A DNA stretch of 55,550 nt from assembly GCA_028871195.1 (NCBI GenBank), contig JAGWNT010000012.1, forward strand, positions 1-55,550, in the 5' to 3' direction. Origin of the DNA: REEB85 sp018971455 (GTDB taxonomy: Bacteria; Pseudomonadota; Alphaproteobacteria; Acetobacterales; Acetobacteraceae). Of this stretch, positions 44,664-54,373 are shown piece by piece. Every line of letters starts with the position of its first letter. The stretch's first letter is position 1. The notes beneath the pieces are model-generated. The model did not search any database. It was not told the origin of the DNA and saw nothing but the letters and a program-made list of their open reading frames with translations. Position numbers and translations under genes: made by a program.

Positions 44664-44692
44664 TTGACTCGCCCGGAGCGTGGGCCTACATC
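44664..44692 (+). promoter_or_regulatory. Candidate sigma-70 promoter of groESL
   Basis: TTGACT (44664-44669), 17-base spacer, TACATC (44687-44692). Start of transcription would fall near 44698, inside the second CIRCE. The promoter is thus flanked by one CIRCE upstream and covered by another at its start site. Confidence 0.6.
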
Positions 44693-44693
44693 G

Positions 44694-44720
44694 CTGGCAC
44701 TCCCCGGTGGGGAGTGCTAA
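44694..44720 (+). promoter_or_regulatory. CIRCE element 2 (HrcA operator)
   Basis: CTGGCACTC-N9-GAGTGCTAA; the right half is the exact consensus. It begins 64 bases after the first element and overlaps the predicted transcription start, so it would also fold in the 5' end of the mRNA. Confidence 0.9.
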
Positions 44721-44777
44721 CAACCCAGGGCCGTTGCCGTTCCGGCCGGCCCTCACGCATTGTCAGGAGCGATCCGA

Positions 44778-45095
44778 ATGAAGTTCCGTCCCCTGCATGA
44801 CCGGGTCGTGGTCCGTCGGCTGAAGGCCGAGGAAAAGACCGCGGGCGGCATCATCATCCCCGACACCGCCGCCGAGAAGCCGATGGAAGGCGAGGTGATC
44901 GCCGTCGGTGCCGGCGCGCGCAACGAGCAGGGCCAGATCGTGGCCCTCGACGTCAAGGCGGGCGACCGCGTGCTGTTCGGCAAGTGGTCCGGCACCGAGG
45001 TCAAGCTCGATGGCGAGGAACTCCTCATCATGAAGGAGTCCGACATCATGGGCATCATCGAGGGCAGCCCGGCAACCAAGAAGAAAGCCGCCTGA
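44778..45095 (+). CDS. groES: Co-chaperonin GroES
   Basis: A 105-residue GroES. FRPLHDRVVVRRLKAEEKT opens the beta-barrel, GGIIIPDTAAEKP is the mobile loop that docks on GroEL, and the roof loop follows. The C-terminus is extended by a few Lys/Ala residues. AGGAG lies eight bases before the ATG; a TTG 18 bases upstream was not used. Transcribed with groEL from the CIRCE-controlled promoter. Confidence 0.97.
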   Translation: MKFRPLHDRVVVRRLKAEEKTAGGIIIPDTAAEKPMEGEVIAVGAGARNEQGQIVALDVKAGDRVLFGKWSGTEVKLDGEELLIMKESDIMGIIEGSPATKKKAA

Positions 45096-45145
45096 TTTCC
45101 GCCTTCGGTCGCTAGCTCCCTATTCAATCAAGGAAGAGACACATC

Positions 45146-46792
<1,647 letters not shown>

Positions 46793-46824
46793 TCCACGAC
46801 GCCTCGCCGAACCACGGCAGGAAG

Positions 46825-46853
46825 GGGGCGGGCCGCAAGGCCCGCCCCTTTTT
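46825..46853 (+). terminator. Intrinsic terminator after groEL
   Basis: Perfect ten-base-pair stem GGGGCGGGCC / GGCCCGCCCC with loop GCAA, followed by TTTTT. It lies 32 bases past the groEL stop and closes the groESL transcript. Confidence 0.92.
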
Positions 46854-46938
46854 CGTGCGCTTGCGCCGGACGCAGGATCCACTCCCCGCGAACCGGCCGG
46901 CATGATAGACATCGGCCAGAAAGGAAACGGACCCCGCC

Positions 46939-47772
46939 ATGTCAGACCCTGTCATCATCGCCGTCGCCATCACCGGCTCGGTTCCGCGCAAGCGCGACAA
47001 CCCCGCGGTGCCGACGACGCCGGCCGAGCAGGTCGAATCGACCCACGCCGCCTTCGAGGCTGGCGCCTCCCTGGTGCATATCCACGTCCGCAACCCCGAT
47101 GAGAGCCCCTCCTCGGACCCCGCTCTGTTCCGCCAGGTTCAGCAGGGCGTGGCGAAGCATTGCCCGGGCATGATCATCCAGTTCTCCACCGGCGGGCGCG
47201 GGCGCGACCAGGCCGCGCGGGGCAACGCGCTGGATCTGCGGCCGGACATGGCCTCGCTGTCCACCGGATCGGTCAATTTCCCCACCATTGTCTACGAGAA
47301 CTCGGCCACCCTCGTGGTCGATCTGGCGAACCGGATGCAGACCTTCTCCGTGCTGCCGGAGATCGAGATCTTCGACCTCTCCCACATCCACGGCGCGCGC
47401 CGCCTGGTCGATGCCGGGCTGATGGGCGAGCGCCCGCACGTGCAGTTCGTCATGGGCGTCAAGAATGCGATGCCGGCCGAGGAGCGGCTGCTCGACCTGA
47501 TGCTGGGTGAGCTGCGCATCGTGCTGCCGCATGCCACCTGGACCGCCGCCGGCATCGGCCGCAACCAGGCCGTCGTCATGGAATGGGCGCTCGCCCGCGG
47601 GGCGCCGGCCGTGCGCACCGGCCTCGAGGACAATGTGCGCATCGACCGCGACCATCTGGCCGGCAGCAATGCCGAGCTGGTGCGCCTGGCCGCCGCCGCG
47701 GTGGGCCGGCATGGCCGCCCCGTCGCGACGCCGGCGCAGGCCCGCGCGATGCTCGGGCTGCGCGCCGCCTGA
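46939..47772 (+). CDS. Beta-keto acid cleavage enzyme (BKACE, DUF849)
   Basis: A 277-residue protein of the BKACE family, whose founder Kce cleaves 3-keto-5-aminohexanoate with acetyl-CoA to give acetoacetate and a CoA ester. LVHIHVRNP (HIH at 47-49) is the metal-binding segment of the TIM barrel; GRNQAVVMEWAL and RTGLEDNVRI (with the metal-ligand Glu) are further signatures. The family acts on many beta-keto acids, so the substrate is open. It stands alone between groEL and the convergent Gfo/Idh gene. Confidence 0.88.
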   Translation: MSDPVIIAVAITGSVPRKRDNPAVPTTPAEQVESTHAAFEAGASLVHIHVRNPDESPSSDPALFRQVQQGVAKHCPGMIIQFSTGGRGRDQAARGNALDLRPDMASLSTGSVNFPTIVYENSATLVVDLANRMQTFSVLPEIEIFDLSHIHGARRLVDAGLMGERPHVQFVMGVKNAMPAEERLLDLMLGELRIVLPHATWTAAGIGRNQAVVMEWALARGAPAVRTGLEDNVRIDRDHLAGSNAELVRLAAAAVGRHGRPVATPAQARAMLGLRAA

Positions 47773-47803
47773 TCAACCGGGCGCCGATGCGCCCGGCTGA
47801 TCA
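47770..47803. terminator. Bidirectional hairpin formed by both stop codons
   Basis: TGATCA, A/C mismatch, then an eight-base-pair stem CCGGGCGC / GCGCCCGG with loop CGAT, closed again by TGATCA. The outer arms contain the TGA of the BKACE gene (plus) and the TGA of the Gfo/Idh gene (minus). No long T-run on either side, so the termination strength is uncertain. Confidence 0.6.
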
Positions 47804-48859
47804 GGAAATATGAACCGCCCGACCGGTCCGACTCGCTTCCTTGACGGCGGCGATGACCTTGAGGGTGTTCAAGCCTTCCCGCCCGCTGACGAGCGGCTGG
47901 GCGTCGCCGCGAATCACGTCGGCGAAATGCCGGATCTGCGCCGTCAGCGGATCCTCCGGCGTGAAGGGCACGCGTTCGCGCACCAGCGGCTCCCACCAGC
48001 TGCGCTTGCCCGGGTTGGACCAGAATTCAAGGTCGGGAACGGTGAGCGCGCCGTGCGTGCCGCCGATCTGGTAGCAGAACTGGGCCTGCTGCGGATAGGC
48101 CGGGTTCTCCCCGGTGGTGAGCTCCCAGCTCCACGGTGCGACGACGGAGTCCGACACATTGACGGTGCCCAGCACGCCCCTGGCGAAGCGCAGCAGGATG
48201 ACCGCCGTCTCCTCCACGGCATGGCCGCGCACGGCGTTCGATTCATGCGCCTGGACGGAAACGATCTCCCCGCAGAGATAGCGGAAGAGATCGACATCGT
48301 GGATGAGGTTGAGAAAGACCGGCCCCGCCCCCGGCTCGCGCCGCCACCCGATGTCGAAATAATCATCCGGCTTCATCAGCCAGAACGTGCCGTGCAGGGT
48401 CAGCAGGCGGCCGAGCCGCCCGGCCTCGATAATCTCGCGCGCCTTCTGGATCATCGGGTTGTAGCGCCGGTGATGGCCGACGAGGAGCGGCACCGCGGCC
48501 TTCTCCGCCGCCTCGACCAGCCGCGTCGCGGAGGCGACGTCGTCGGCGATCGGCTTCTCGACGATCGCCGGCACGCCGGCGGCGATCGCTTCAAGACCGT
48601 TCGCGACATGAACCTGGTTGGGGGTGGCGATGATCACGCCGTCCGGCCGGTCGGTCGCGACCATCTCGGCGAAGCTCGCAAACGATTTCGCGCCGAGCCG
48701 GTCGGCAAGCTCGCGGCCGACCGGCGACGGATCGACGATGGCCGAGAGCACCACGCCCGGCACAAGGGCCGCGTGCTCGGCATGGCGCTTGCCGATCAGG
48801 CCGGCGCCGACCACGGCGAGCCGCACGGGGCGCTTCGGCCCCGTGCCGGTGCTGGCCAT
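47801..48859 (-). CDS. Gfo/Idh/MocA family oxidoreductase
   Basis: A 352-residue NAD(P)-dependent dehydrogenase of the Gfo/Idh/MocA family. GAGLIGKRHAEH (17-28) binds the cofactor, and VEKPIADD holds the conserved EKP lysine. The C-terminal domain includes the substrate-binding FLNLIHDVDLFRYL with the family's GxxxDxxxH-like His and Asp. Members oxidise inositols, sugars and related cyclitols, consistent with a quinate-like polyol substrate. ATG 48859 lies two bases past the aroQ stop, so it is the last gene of the importer operon. Confidence 0.88.
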   Translation of the reverse strand: MASTGTGPKRPVRLAVVGAGLIGKRHAEHAALVPGVVLSAIVDPSPVGRELADRLGAKSFASFAEMVATDRPDGVIIATPNQVHVANGLEAIAAGVPAIVEKPIADDVASATRLVEAAEKAAVPLLVGHHRRYNPMIQKAREIIEAGRLGRLLTLHGTFWLMKPDDYFDIGWRREPGAGPVFLNLIHDVDLFRYLCGEIVSVQAHESNAVRGHAVEETAVILLRFARGVLGTVNVSDSVVAPWSWELTTGENPAYPQQAQFCYQIGGTHGALTVPDLEFWSNPGKRSWWEPLVRERVPFTPEDPLTAQIRHFADVIRGDAQPLVSGREGLNTLKVIAAVKEASRTGRAVHIS

Positions 48860-48861
48860 GC

Positions 48862-49308
48862 TCACTTCGCCTCGTCGATCAGCCGCGCGATGCGCTGGAT
48901 CGCGAGCGTGTAGCCCTGCGTCCCGCAGCCGGCGATGACGCCATCGGCGCGCAGCGACACGTAGGAATGGTGACGGAACGCCTCGCGCTTGTGCACGTTG
49001 GAGATGTGCACCTCGATGATCGGATGATCGAAGGTGTTGAGCGCGTCGAGCACGGCGACCGAGGTATGGGTGAACGCCGCCGGGTTGATCACGATGCCGG
49101 CCGCGACCTCGCGCGCCTCGTGCACCCAGTCGATGATCTCGTATTCGCGGTTGCTCTGGTGGAAGCGCATCTCCAGCCCGTGGTCGGCCGCCGCCTTGCG
49201 GCACTGCGCCTCGACATCGGCGAGCGTCTCGTGGCCGTAGATGTGCGGCTGGCGCTTGCCGAGCAGGTTCAGGTTCGGTCCGTTCAGGACAAAAATCAGG
49301 CGGCTCAT
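48862..49308 (-). CDS. aroQ: Type II 3-dehydroquinate dehydratase
   Basis: A 148-residue type II dehydroquinase. NGPNLNLLGKRQPHIYG includes the catalytic Arg and Tyr, NREYEIIDWVHEA, NPAAFTHTS and EVHISNVHKREAFRHHSY (catalytic His) follow, and GCGTQGY ends the active site. ATG 49308 is used; an in-frame TTG at 49332 would add eight residues. It interconverts 3-dehydroquinate and 3-dehydroshikimate. In this operon, next to an importer and a QSDH-type dehydrogenase, a catabolic (QuiB/QutE-like) role is more likely than the biosynthetic one; that is inference. Confidence 0.93.
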   Translation of the reverse strand: MSRLIFVLNGPNLNLLGKRQPHIYGHETLADVEAQCRKAAADHGLEMRFHQSNREYEIIDWVHEAREVAAGIVINPAAFTHTSVAVLDALNTFDHPIIEVHISNVHKREAFRHHSYVSLRADGVIAGCGTQGYTLAIQRIARLIDEAK

Positions 49309-49328
49309 GTCGCGATCATTCTCCAGTA

Positions 49329-50102
49329 TCAATGGCCCAGGATTTCGCCCAGGAAGGCGCGGGTGCGCTCATTCTGCGGGTTGCTGAAGAAGGTCTCGGG
49401 CGGGGCCTGCTCGATGATTTCGCCCTTGGCCATGAAGATCACGCGGTCGGCGACGCGGCGCGCGAAGCCCATCTCATGGGTCACGCAGATCATCGTCATG
49501 CCGTCATCGGCAAGGCTGATCATGGTGTCGAGCACTTCCTTGACCATCTCGGGGTCGAGCGCCGAAGTCGGCTCGTCGAACAGCATGATCTTGGGCTGCA
49601 TGCACAGGGCGCGCGCGATCGCCACGCGCTGCTGCTGGCCGCCGGAGAGCTGGGCGGGATATTTGTCCGCCTGATCGAGAATCCTGACGCGATCGAGCAA
49701 GCGGCGCGCGGTGTCTTCCGCCTGCGCCTTGGTCACGCCGCGCACCCGCATCGGCGCCAGCGTGCAGTTCTGCATGACCGTCATATGCGGAAACAGATTG
49801 AACTGCTGGAACACCATGCCGACCTCGCGGCGCACCGCGTCGATCGTCTTGACGTCGTCGCCGAGCAGAATGCCTTCCACCAGGATGCGCCCGGCCTCGT
49901 AGCGTTCGAGGTGGTTGATGCAGCGGATCAGCGTCGATTTGCCCGAGCCGGAGGGCCCGCACAGCACGATCTTCTCGCCCTGCTTCACGGTGAGGTTGAT
50001 GTTGGTCAGTGCCTTGAACATCCCGTAGGATTTCTCGACCGATTCCATCACGATCATCGGCGCGGCGGCGTTCGGGGCGATCTCTCCGGCGGGGCTGCTC
50101 AT
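49329..50102 (-). CDS. Polar amino acid-type ABC transporter ATPase
   Basis: A 257-residue ATPase of the GlnQ/HisP group. Walker A GPSGSGKS, LSGGQQQRVAIARAL signature and LFDEPTSALDPEM Walker B are intact; VTHEMGFARRVADRV is the H-loop segment typical of GlnQ. ATG 50102 (MSSPAGEI) is preferred to a longer open extension. Serves the two permeases upstream in the operon. Confidence 0.92.
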   Translation of the reverse strand: MSSPAGEIAPNAAAPMIVMESVEKSYGMFKALTNINLTVKQGEKIVLCGPSGSGKSTLIRCINHLERYEAGRILVEGILLGDDVKTIDAVRREVGMVFQQFNLFPHMTVMQNCTLAPMRVRGVTKAQAEDTARRLLDRVRILDQADKYPAQLSGGQQQRVAIARALCMQPKIMLFDEPTSALDPEMVKEVLDTMISLADDGMTMICVTHEMGFARRVADRVIFMAKGEIIEQAPPETFFSNPQNERTRAFLGEILGH

Positions 50103-50173
50103 GGCACGTACCTTCTCGTCTGCGCGCCGCCGGCGGCCGCGAAGGGCCGCCGGCGGGCTCGGTTGTCGATGCG

Positions 50174-51013
50174 TCAGTTGGCGGTGAACGGCACGCCGGC
50201 AACGCTGGCCGGGAATTGCGGCACCGGCACCTTCATCCACTTCGCGTAGGCCGCGGTCAGCGTGCCGTCGGCGCGGATCTTCTCGATGAACTTGTTCACC
50301 GTCGCGTTCATCTCCTTGTCGCCAAGGCGAGTGCAGGCGCCATTGAACAGGGCGGTCAGGTTGAACTTGTTCTCGAAGACGCCCGGCTTGGCCGCGTTCA
50401 GCCGCTCGATATAGAACTGGTTGGCGCCGATCGCCTGCACCTGGCCCGACAGCATCGCCTGGATGGTGGCGGCATCGTCGTTGAAGCGCAGAATATCCGT
50501 CCCCTTGGGCGCGATGCGCGAGATGTCGGAATCCTGCACGCTCGAACGCGGCACGCCGACCTTGTACTTGGCCAGATCGGCGGCCGCCTTGATGGCCTCG
50601 CTCTTGGGCGCCACCACGGACATCTGGTTGGCGACGTAGGGCAGGCTGAACTGCACCACCTTGGCGCGGTCCGGCAGCATCGCCATGGTGGCGAACAGCA
50701 CATCGACGCGCCCGGTGGTCAGCGCCGGGATGCGGTTGACGACGGCGAGGGGAACGAACTTCACCTTCACGCCGAGATATTTCGCAAAGGCCCGGCCGAT
50801 ATCAGCGTCGAAGCCCTGCTGCTCGCCATTGGCGGCCACGTACCCCCAGGGCGGGTTGTCACCCTGGATGCCGATGACCACCTCGCCGCGCTTCTTGATG
50901 TCTTCGAGCGTGGCCGCGAGAACCGGGGTGGAAAGCAGGGCCGGCGCGGCGAGCAGGGCCGAAGCGCCGAGCAGGAATTTGCGGCGCGAGGCGGTGATGC
51001 GTGGATCGGTCAT
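50174..51013 (-). CDS. Periplasmic binding protein, family 3 (Tat signal)
   Basis: A 279-residue SBP_bac_3 protein. SRRKFLLGASALLAAPALL is a twin-arginine signal peptide cleaved near residue 33 (VLA-A). The mature chain starts DIKKRGEVVIGIQGDNPPWGYV and contains GFDADIGRAFAKYLG, both standard for amino-acid binding proteins. Specificity may have shifted to a cyclic hydroxy acid given the enzyme context. AAGGA lies upstream of ATG 51013. Confidence 0.92.
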   Translation of the reverse strand: MTDPRITASRRKFLLGASALLAAPALLSTPVLAATLEDIKKRGEVVIGIQGDNPPWGYVAANGEQQGFDADIGRAFAKYLGVKVKFVPLAVVNRIPALTTGRVDVLFATMAMLPDRAKVVQFSLPYVANQMSVVAPKSEAIKAAADLAKYKVGVPRSSVQDSDISRIAPKGTDILRFNDDAATIQAMLSGQVQAIGANQFYIERLNAAKPGVFENKFNLTALFNGACTRLGDKEMNATVNKFIEKIRADGTLTAAYAKWMKVPVPQFPASVAGVPFTAN

Positions 51014-51080
51014 GGCGTGTCCTTCGATGATGGCGTTGATGTCGGTGGTGAAGTCGGGCAGGCAGGCAGGCCGGGGCGTT

Positions 51081-51722
51081 TCACCTTGCCGCCGCGGCAA
51101 ACCGGCGCTCCAGCCGCGTGCCGTAGAGGGACAGCGGCCAGCAGAGCAGGAAATACAGAACCCCCACCACCGCGAAGACGGTCAGCGGCTTGAAGTTCTG
51201 GTTGGAGATGATGGTCCCGGCGCGCGCCAGCTCGGTGAAGCCGACGATGGCGGCGAGCGAGGTGCCCTTGATGAGCTGCACCAGGAAGCCGATCGTCGCC
51301 GGCAGCGAAATGCGCAGCGCCTGCGGCAGCACCACGTCGCGCATGCGCGAGACGTAGCCCAGGCTGAGCGCGCGTGCGGCCTCGCTCTGTCCGCGCGGCA
51401 CCGCCTCGATGGCGCCGCGCCAGATCTCACCCAGATAGGCGCTGGCATGCAGCGTGAGGCCGATCGCCACCGACACCCAGGCGGTGAGCTTCAGCCCGAC
51501 CAGGGCCAGGCCGTAATAGGTGACGAAGAGCTGCATCAGCAGCGGCGTGCCCTGGAAGACGCCGATGTACCCCGCCGCCAGACGTTCCAGCGCCGCCCGC
51601 CCGCTGGTGCGCAGAAGGGCGATGACAAGCCCCGCGATCCCGCCGCCGACGAAGCCGACGGCCGAAAGCGCCACCGTCCACATGAGCCCGCGCAGCAGGA
51701 AGCCGAATTCGGGTTCGGTCAT
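51081..51722 (-). CDS. Polar amino acid-type ABC permease (HisM/GlnP-like)
   Basis: A 213-residue permease with five helices. The coupling loop EAARALSLGYVSRMRDVVLPQ is the EAA motif and GTPLLMQLFVTYYGLAL the conserved N-terminal part. GGAGG lies five bases upstream of the ATG. Pairs with the other permease as a heterodimer. Confidence 0.91.
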   Translation of the reverse strand: MTEPEFGFLLRGLMWTVALSAVGFVGGGIAGLVIALLRTSGRAALERLAAGYIGVFQGTPLLMQLFVTYYGLALVGLKLTAWVSVAIGLTLHASAYLGEIWRGAIEAVPRGQSEAARALSLGYVSRMRDVVLPQALRISLPATIGFLVQLIKGTSLAAIVGFTELARAGTIISNQNFKPLTVFAVVGVLYFLLCWPLSLYGTRLERRFAAAAR

Positions 51723-51732
51723 CTTGGCCTCC

Positions 51733-52401
51733 TCACTTGCTCGGATAACTGAAGGCGCGCGCGCCGATCGCCGAGAAGCCGCGCATCAGCAGCGTCGACA
51801 TGATGAGGTACAGCAGCGTCACCGTGCCGTAGACCTCGAAGCTGCGGAAGGTGTTGGACTCGATCTCCTGGGCGATCGAGGTCAACTCATAGGCCGAGAC
51901 CGCGGCGGCGATGCTGGTGGTCAGCGTCAGCAGGATGAACTGGCTGGTCAGCGAGGGGTAGATGGCGCGCAGCGCCGGCTTGAGCACGATGTAGCGGAAC
52001 ACCTGCGCGCGGTGCAGGCCAAGGGCCAGCCCCGCCTCGACCTGGCCCTTGCTGATCGCCTCCACTCCGCCACGGATGATCTCGATGGCGTAGGCGCCGC
52101 CATTGACGCCGAGCGCGATGATCGCCGTCGGCGTCGGCGGGAGGGTCACGCCGGCCAGCGGCAGGGCGAAGAAGATGAAATAGATCTGCACCAGGAACGG
52201 GGTGTTGCGGATCAGCTCGACGAAGCCGATCACCAGCCAGCGGAAGGGCGCGAAGTGGGACTGGCGCAGCACCACGCCGCCAATGCCGAGGATGATGGCC
52301 AGCACCATCCCGGTCACCGCCAGAAACAGCGTGCCGGCGCAGCCCCAGAGCAGATCGGGCCAGGACGCGAACACGACTCCGAAATCCAGCTTGTAGCCCA
52401 T
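51733..52401 (-). CDS. Polar amino acid-type ABC permease (HisQ/GlnP-like)
   Basis: A 222-residue permease with five helices; IRNTPFLVQIYFIFFALPL and the EAA-type loop EAGLALGLHRAQVFRYIVLKP are visible. GGAGGCGGAGG precedes the ATG, an unusually strong ribosome-binding site. 11 bases separate it from the next permease. First transporter gene after aroE. Confidence 0.91.
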   Translation of the reverse strand: MGYKLDFGVVFASWPDLLWGCAGTLFLAVTGMVLAIILGIGGVVLRQSHFAPFRWLVIGFVELIRNTPFLVQIYFIFFALPLAGVTLPPTPTAIIALGVNGGAYAIEIIRGGVEAISKGQVEAGLALGLHRAQVFRYIVLKPALRAIYPSLTSQFILLTLTTSIAAAVSAYELTSIAQEIESNTFRSFEVYGTVTLLYLIMSTLLMRGFSAIGARAFSYPSK

Positions 52402-52461
52402 TCCTCCGCCTCCCTTCTTGGCTCGACGCCCGGTTCTCCCGGATCGCCCCGCCGGATTACG

Positions 52462-53319
52462 TCACCTGCCTGCCGCGTCGAAAATCCGCCGCAGCCGGGC
52501 GATGTCCGGCACGCGGCCGGTGAACAGGCGGAACGCCTCGGCCGCCTGCCAGACATTCATGCCGCTGCCGTCGATGGTGCGGCAGCCAAGGGCACGTGCC
52601 TCGCGGAGCAGCTCCGTCTCGAGCGGAAAATAGATGATTTCGCTGACCCATGCGGCGGGGCGCAGCCACCCGGCGGGAAAGGGCGTGCCGGGAAACTTGG
52701 CCATGCCGACCGGGGTGGCATTGACGATGCCGTCGGCCTCGCGCACCGCGGCCTGCGCGTCCTCCGCCACGGTGACGCGCCCGGCGCCGAAATGCGTCGC
52801 CATCTGGGCCGCCGCCGCCTCGGCGCGCGCGGCATCGGTATCCACCAGGCTGAGCTGGCGCACCCCGAGCTTGAGCAGGGCATAGGCCACGGCCGCCCCC
52901 GCGCCGCCGGTGCCGAACTGCACCACGCGGTCGAGTGCCGCACCCTGCATGTCGCGGCGGAACGCCTCGGCATAGCCGTGCCAGTCGGTATTGTGGCCGA
53001 TGCGCCGGCCGTCGCGCAGCACCACGGTGTTGACCGCCCCCAGTGCCGCGGCATCCGGCGAGAGCTCATGCAGATGGGCGATGACCGCCTGCTTGCAGGG
53101 GTAGGTGATGTTCAGCCCGGCAAAGCCGAACCGCTCGGCCGCGGTCAGCAGCTCGGGAAGGTTCGCCGCACCCAGGCCGAGCCGGTCGAGGTCGATCAGC
53201 CGATAGATGCAGGTCAGTCCCTGCGCCGCCGCTTCGCCCTGGTAGAGGGCCGGGGAGCGCGACAGGCCGATGGCGCCGCCGATCAGGCCGAGCAGGACAT
53301 TAGCGGCGGCCTCGGCCAT
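52462..53319 (-). CDS. aroE: Quinate/shikimate dehydrogenase-type AroE homologue
   Basis: A 285-residue shikimate/quinate dehydrogenase. LSRSPALYQGE binds the substrate, NITYPCKQ supplies the catalytic Lys and HNTDWHGY the catalytic Asp; GTGGAGAAVAYAL is the cofactor loop. The segment NATPVGMAKFPGTPFP resembles NAD-dependent quinate/shikimate dehydrogenases of catabolism (Corynebacterium QsuD-like) more than biosynthetic AroE, which usually reads NATSxG. LVDTDAARAE, with Asp after beta-2 and no basic pocket, agrees with NAD preference. ATG 53319, with AGGA upstream, is preferred to an in-frame GTG at 53346. First gene of the operon, divergent from tetR. Confidence 0.9.
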   Translation of the reverse strand: MAEAAANVLLGLIGGAIGLSRSPALYQGEAAAQGLTCIYRLIDLDRLGLGAANLPELLTAAERFGFAGLNITYPCKQAVIAHLHELSPDAAALGAVNTVVLRDGRRIGHNTDWHGYAEAFRRDMQGAALDRVVQFGTGGAGAAVAYALLKLGVRQLSLVDTDAARAEAAAAQMATHFGAGRVTVAEDAQAAVREADGIVNATPVGMAKFPGTPFPAGWLRPAAWVSEIIYFPLETELLREARALGCRTIDGSGMNVWQAAEAFRLFTGRVPDIARLRRIFDAAGR

Positions 53320-53401
53320 CTGTTCCTGTGGTGCTGGTGCGGTCACGCGCGGCTTCCTTCCATCGGGCCGGTTGAACCGCCGCGCCCTGCGTTGCCGCGC
53401 G

Positions 53402-53456
53402 TTTTGTACGAACTGGTCCGATTATACAAGACAAAAATGAACCGGTTCGTACAAAA
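53402..53456. promoter_or_regulatory. Paired TetR operator with aroE promoter
   Basis: Arms TTTTGTACGAACTGGT (53402-53417) and ACCGGTTCGTACAAAA (53441-53456) are inverted repeats with one mismatch. Each contains a GAACYGGTYC palindrome: GAACTGGTCC (53410-53419) and GAACCGGTTC (53439-53448, perfect), centres 29 bases apart. A consensus -10 for the minus-strand aroE direction (TATAAT) reads at 53426-53421, between the two operators. A bound TetR would block the aroE promoter and probably its own. Confidence 0.75.
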
Positions 53457-53519
53457 TCCCGCTGGACGGAAACCCGCCGATCGGGGGAAAAGGCGCCGAC
53501 GCGCCGTGCAGGAGGCGAA

Positions 53520-54248
53520 ATGACCGAGCCCAGTCCGACCCGAACGAGCCGTGCCGCCGCGCCGGCCGCGCGCCGCGCCACCGGGCGCACGCACGACCCC
53601 GAGGGCGTGCGCGCCAATATCCTCGAGGTCGCGACGAGGGAGTTCGCTGAGAAGGGCTTCAGCGGCGCCCGGGTGGACGAGATCGCCGCCAAGACCGACA
53701 CCAGCAAGCGGATGATCTACTACTACTTCACCGACAAGGAGGGGCTGTTCGTCGCCGTGCTGGAGCGGGCCTATGCCGGCATCCGCTCCATCGAGCTGAA
53801 CCTCAACCTGGAGGGGTTGTGCCCGGTCGAGGCGCTGCGCCGGCTGGCCGCGTTCACCTTCGACTACCAGAACACCAACCCGTATTTCGTGCGCCTCGTG
53901 ATGATCGAGAACATTCACAACGGCGTGCATATCGGCCGCTCCGAGCGGCTGCGGCAGCTCAACCTCTCCGTGCTGCGGGTGCTGGAGGATGTGTATCGTC
54001 GTGGCGTGCAGACCGGCGTCTTTCGCGCCGGCGTCGATGTCGTCGACCTGCACATGACGATCAGCGCGCTGAGCTTCTTCAACGTCTCCAACCGCCAGAC
54101 CTTCTCCAAGATCTTCAAGCACGACATGGCCTCGCGCGCCGCGCTGGCCAGGCGCCGCGAGGTGGTGGCCGAAACCGTCCTGCGCTTCGCCTTGGCCGAT
54201 CTGCGCACGGCCGACGAGCCGGCGCCGCGGCGGCGGCAGCACGCCTAG
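53520..54248 (+). CDS. TetR-family regulator of the aroE-importer operon
   Basis: A 242-residue TetR regulator. The N-terminal 25 residues are basic and disordered; the HTH covers about 30-78 (FSGARVDEIAAKTDTSKRMIYYYFTDKEGLF). The C-terminal ligand domain includes ENIHNGVHIGRSERLRQLN and SFFNVSNRQTFSKIF, segments I associate with TetR proteins beside shikimate/dehydroshikimate genes. AGGAGG lies before the ATG. Divergent from aroE over 200 bases that hold the paired operator. Confidence 0.9.
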   Translation: MTEPSPTRTSRAAAPAARRATGRTHDPEGVRANILEVATREFAEKGFSGARVDEIAAKTDTSKRMIYYYFTDKEGLFVAVLERAYAGIRSIELNLNLEGLCPVEALRRLAAFTFDYQNTNPYFVRLVMIENIHNGVHIGRSERLRQLNLSVLRVLEDVYRRGVQTGVFRAGVDVVDLHMTISALSFFNVSNRQTFSKIFKHDMASRAALARRREVVAETVLRFALADLRTADEPAPRRRQHA

Positions 54249-54302
54249 CCCGGCGCGCGCCCCCGGCGCGGCGGCCGGTCCGCCGCGCCGAGTCCCGGCC
54301 GG

Positions 54303-54316
54303 ATGATCTGGATCAA
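54303..54316. promoter_or_regulatory. FNR-like box upstream of the Q/T-rich secreted protein
   Basis: ATGAT-CTGG-ATCAA keeps the TGAT-N4-ATCA core of the FNR/FixK box and misses only the outer T. It is centred 64 bases before ATG 54374. Same class of site as the one at 26203. Confidence 0.35.
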
Positions 54317-54373
54317 TAACGACTGCGGGGTCCCGCGGTAGAACGCCGGCGGAGATTTCCGCAGGAGCGTGCA

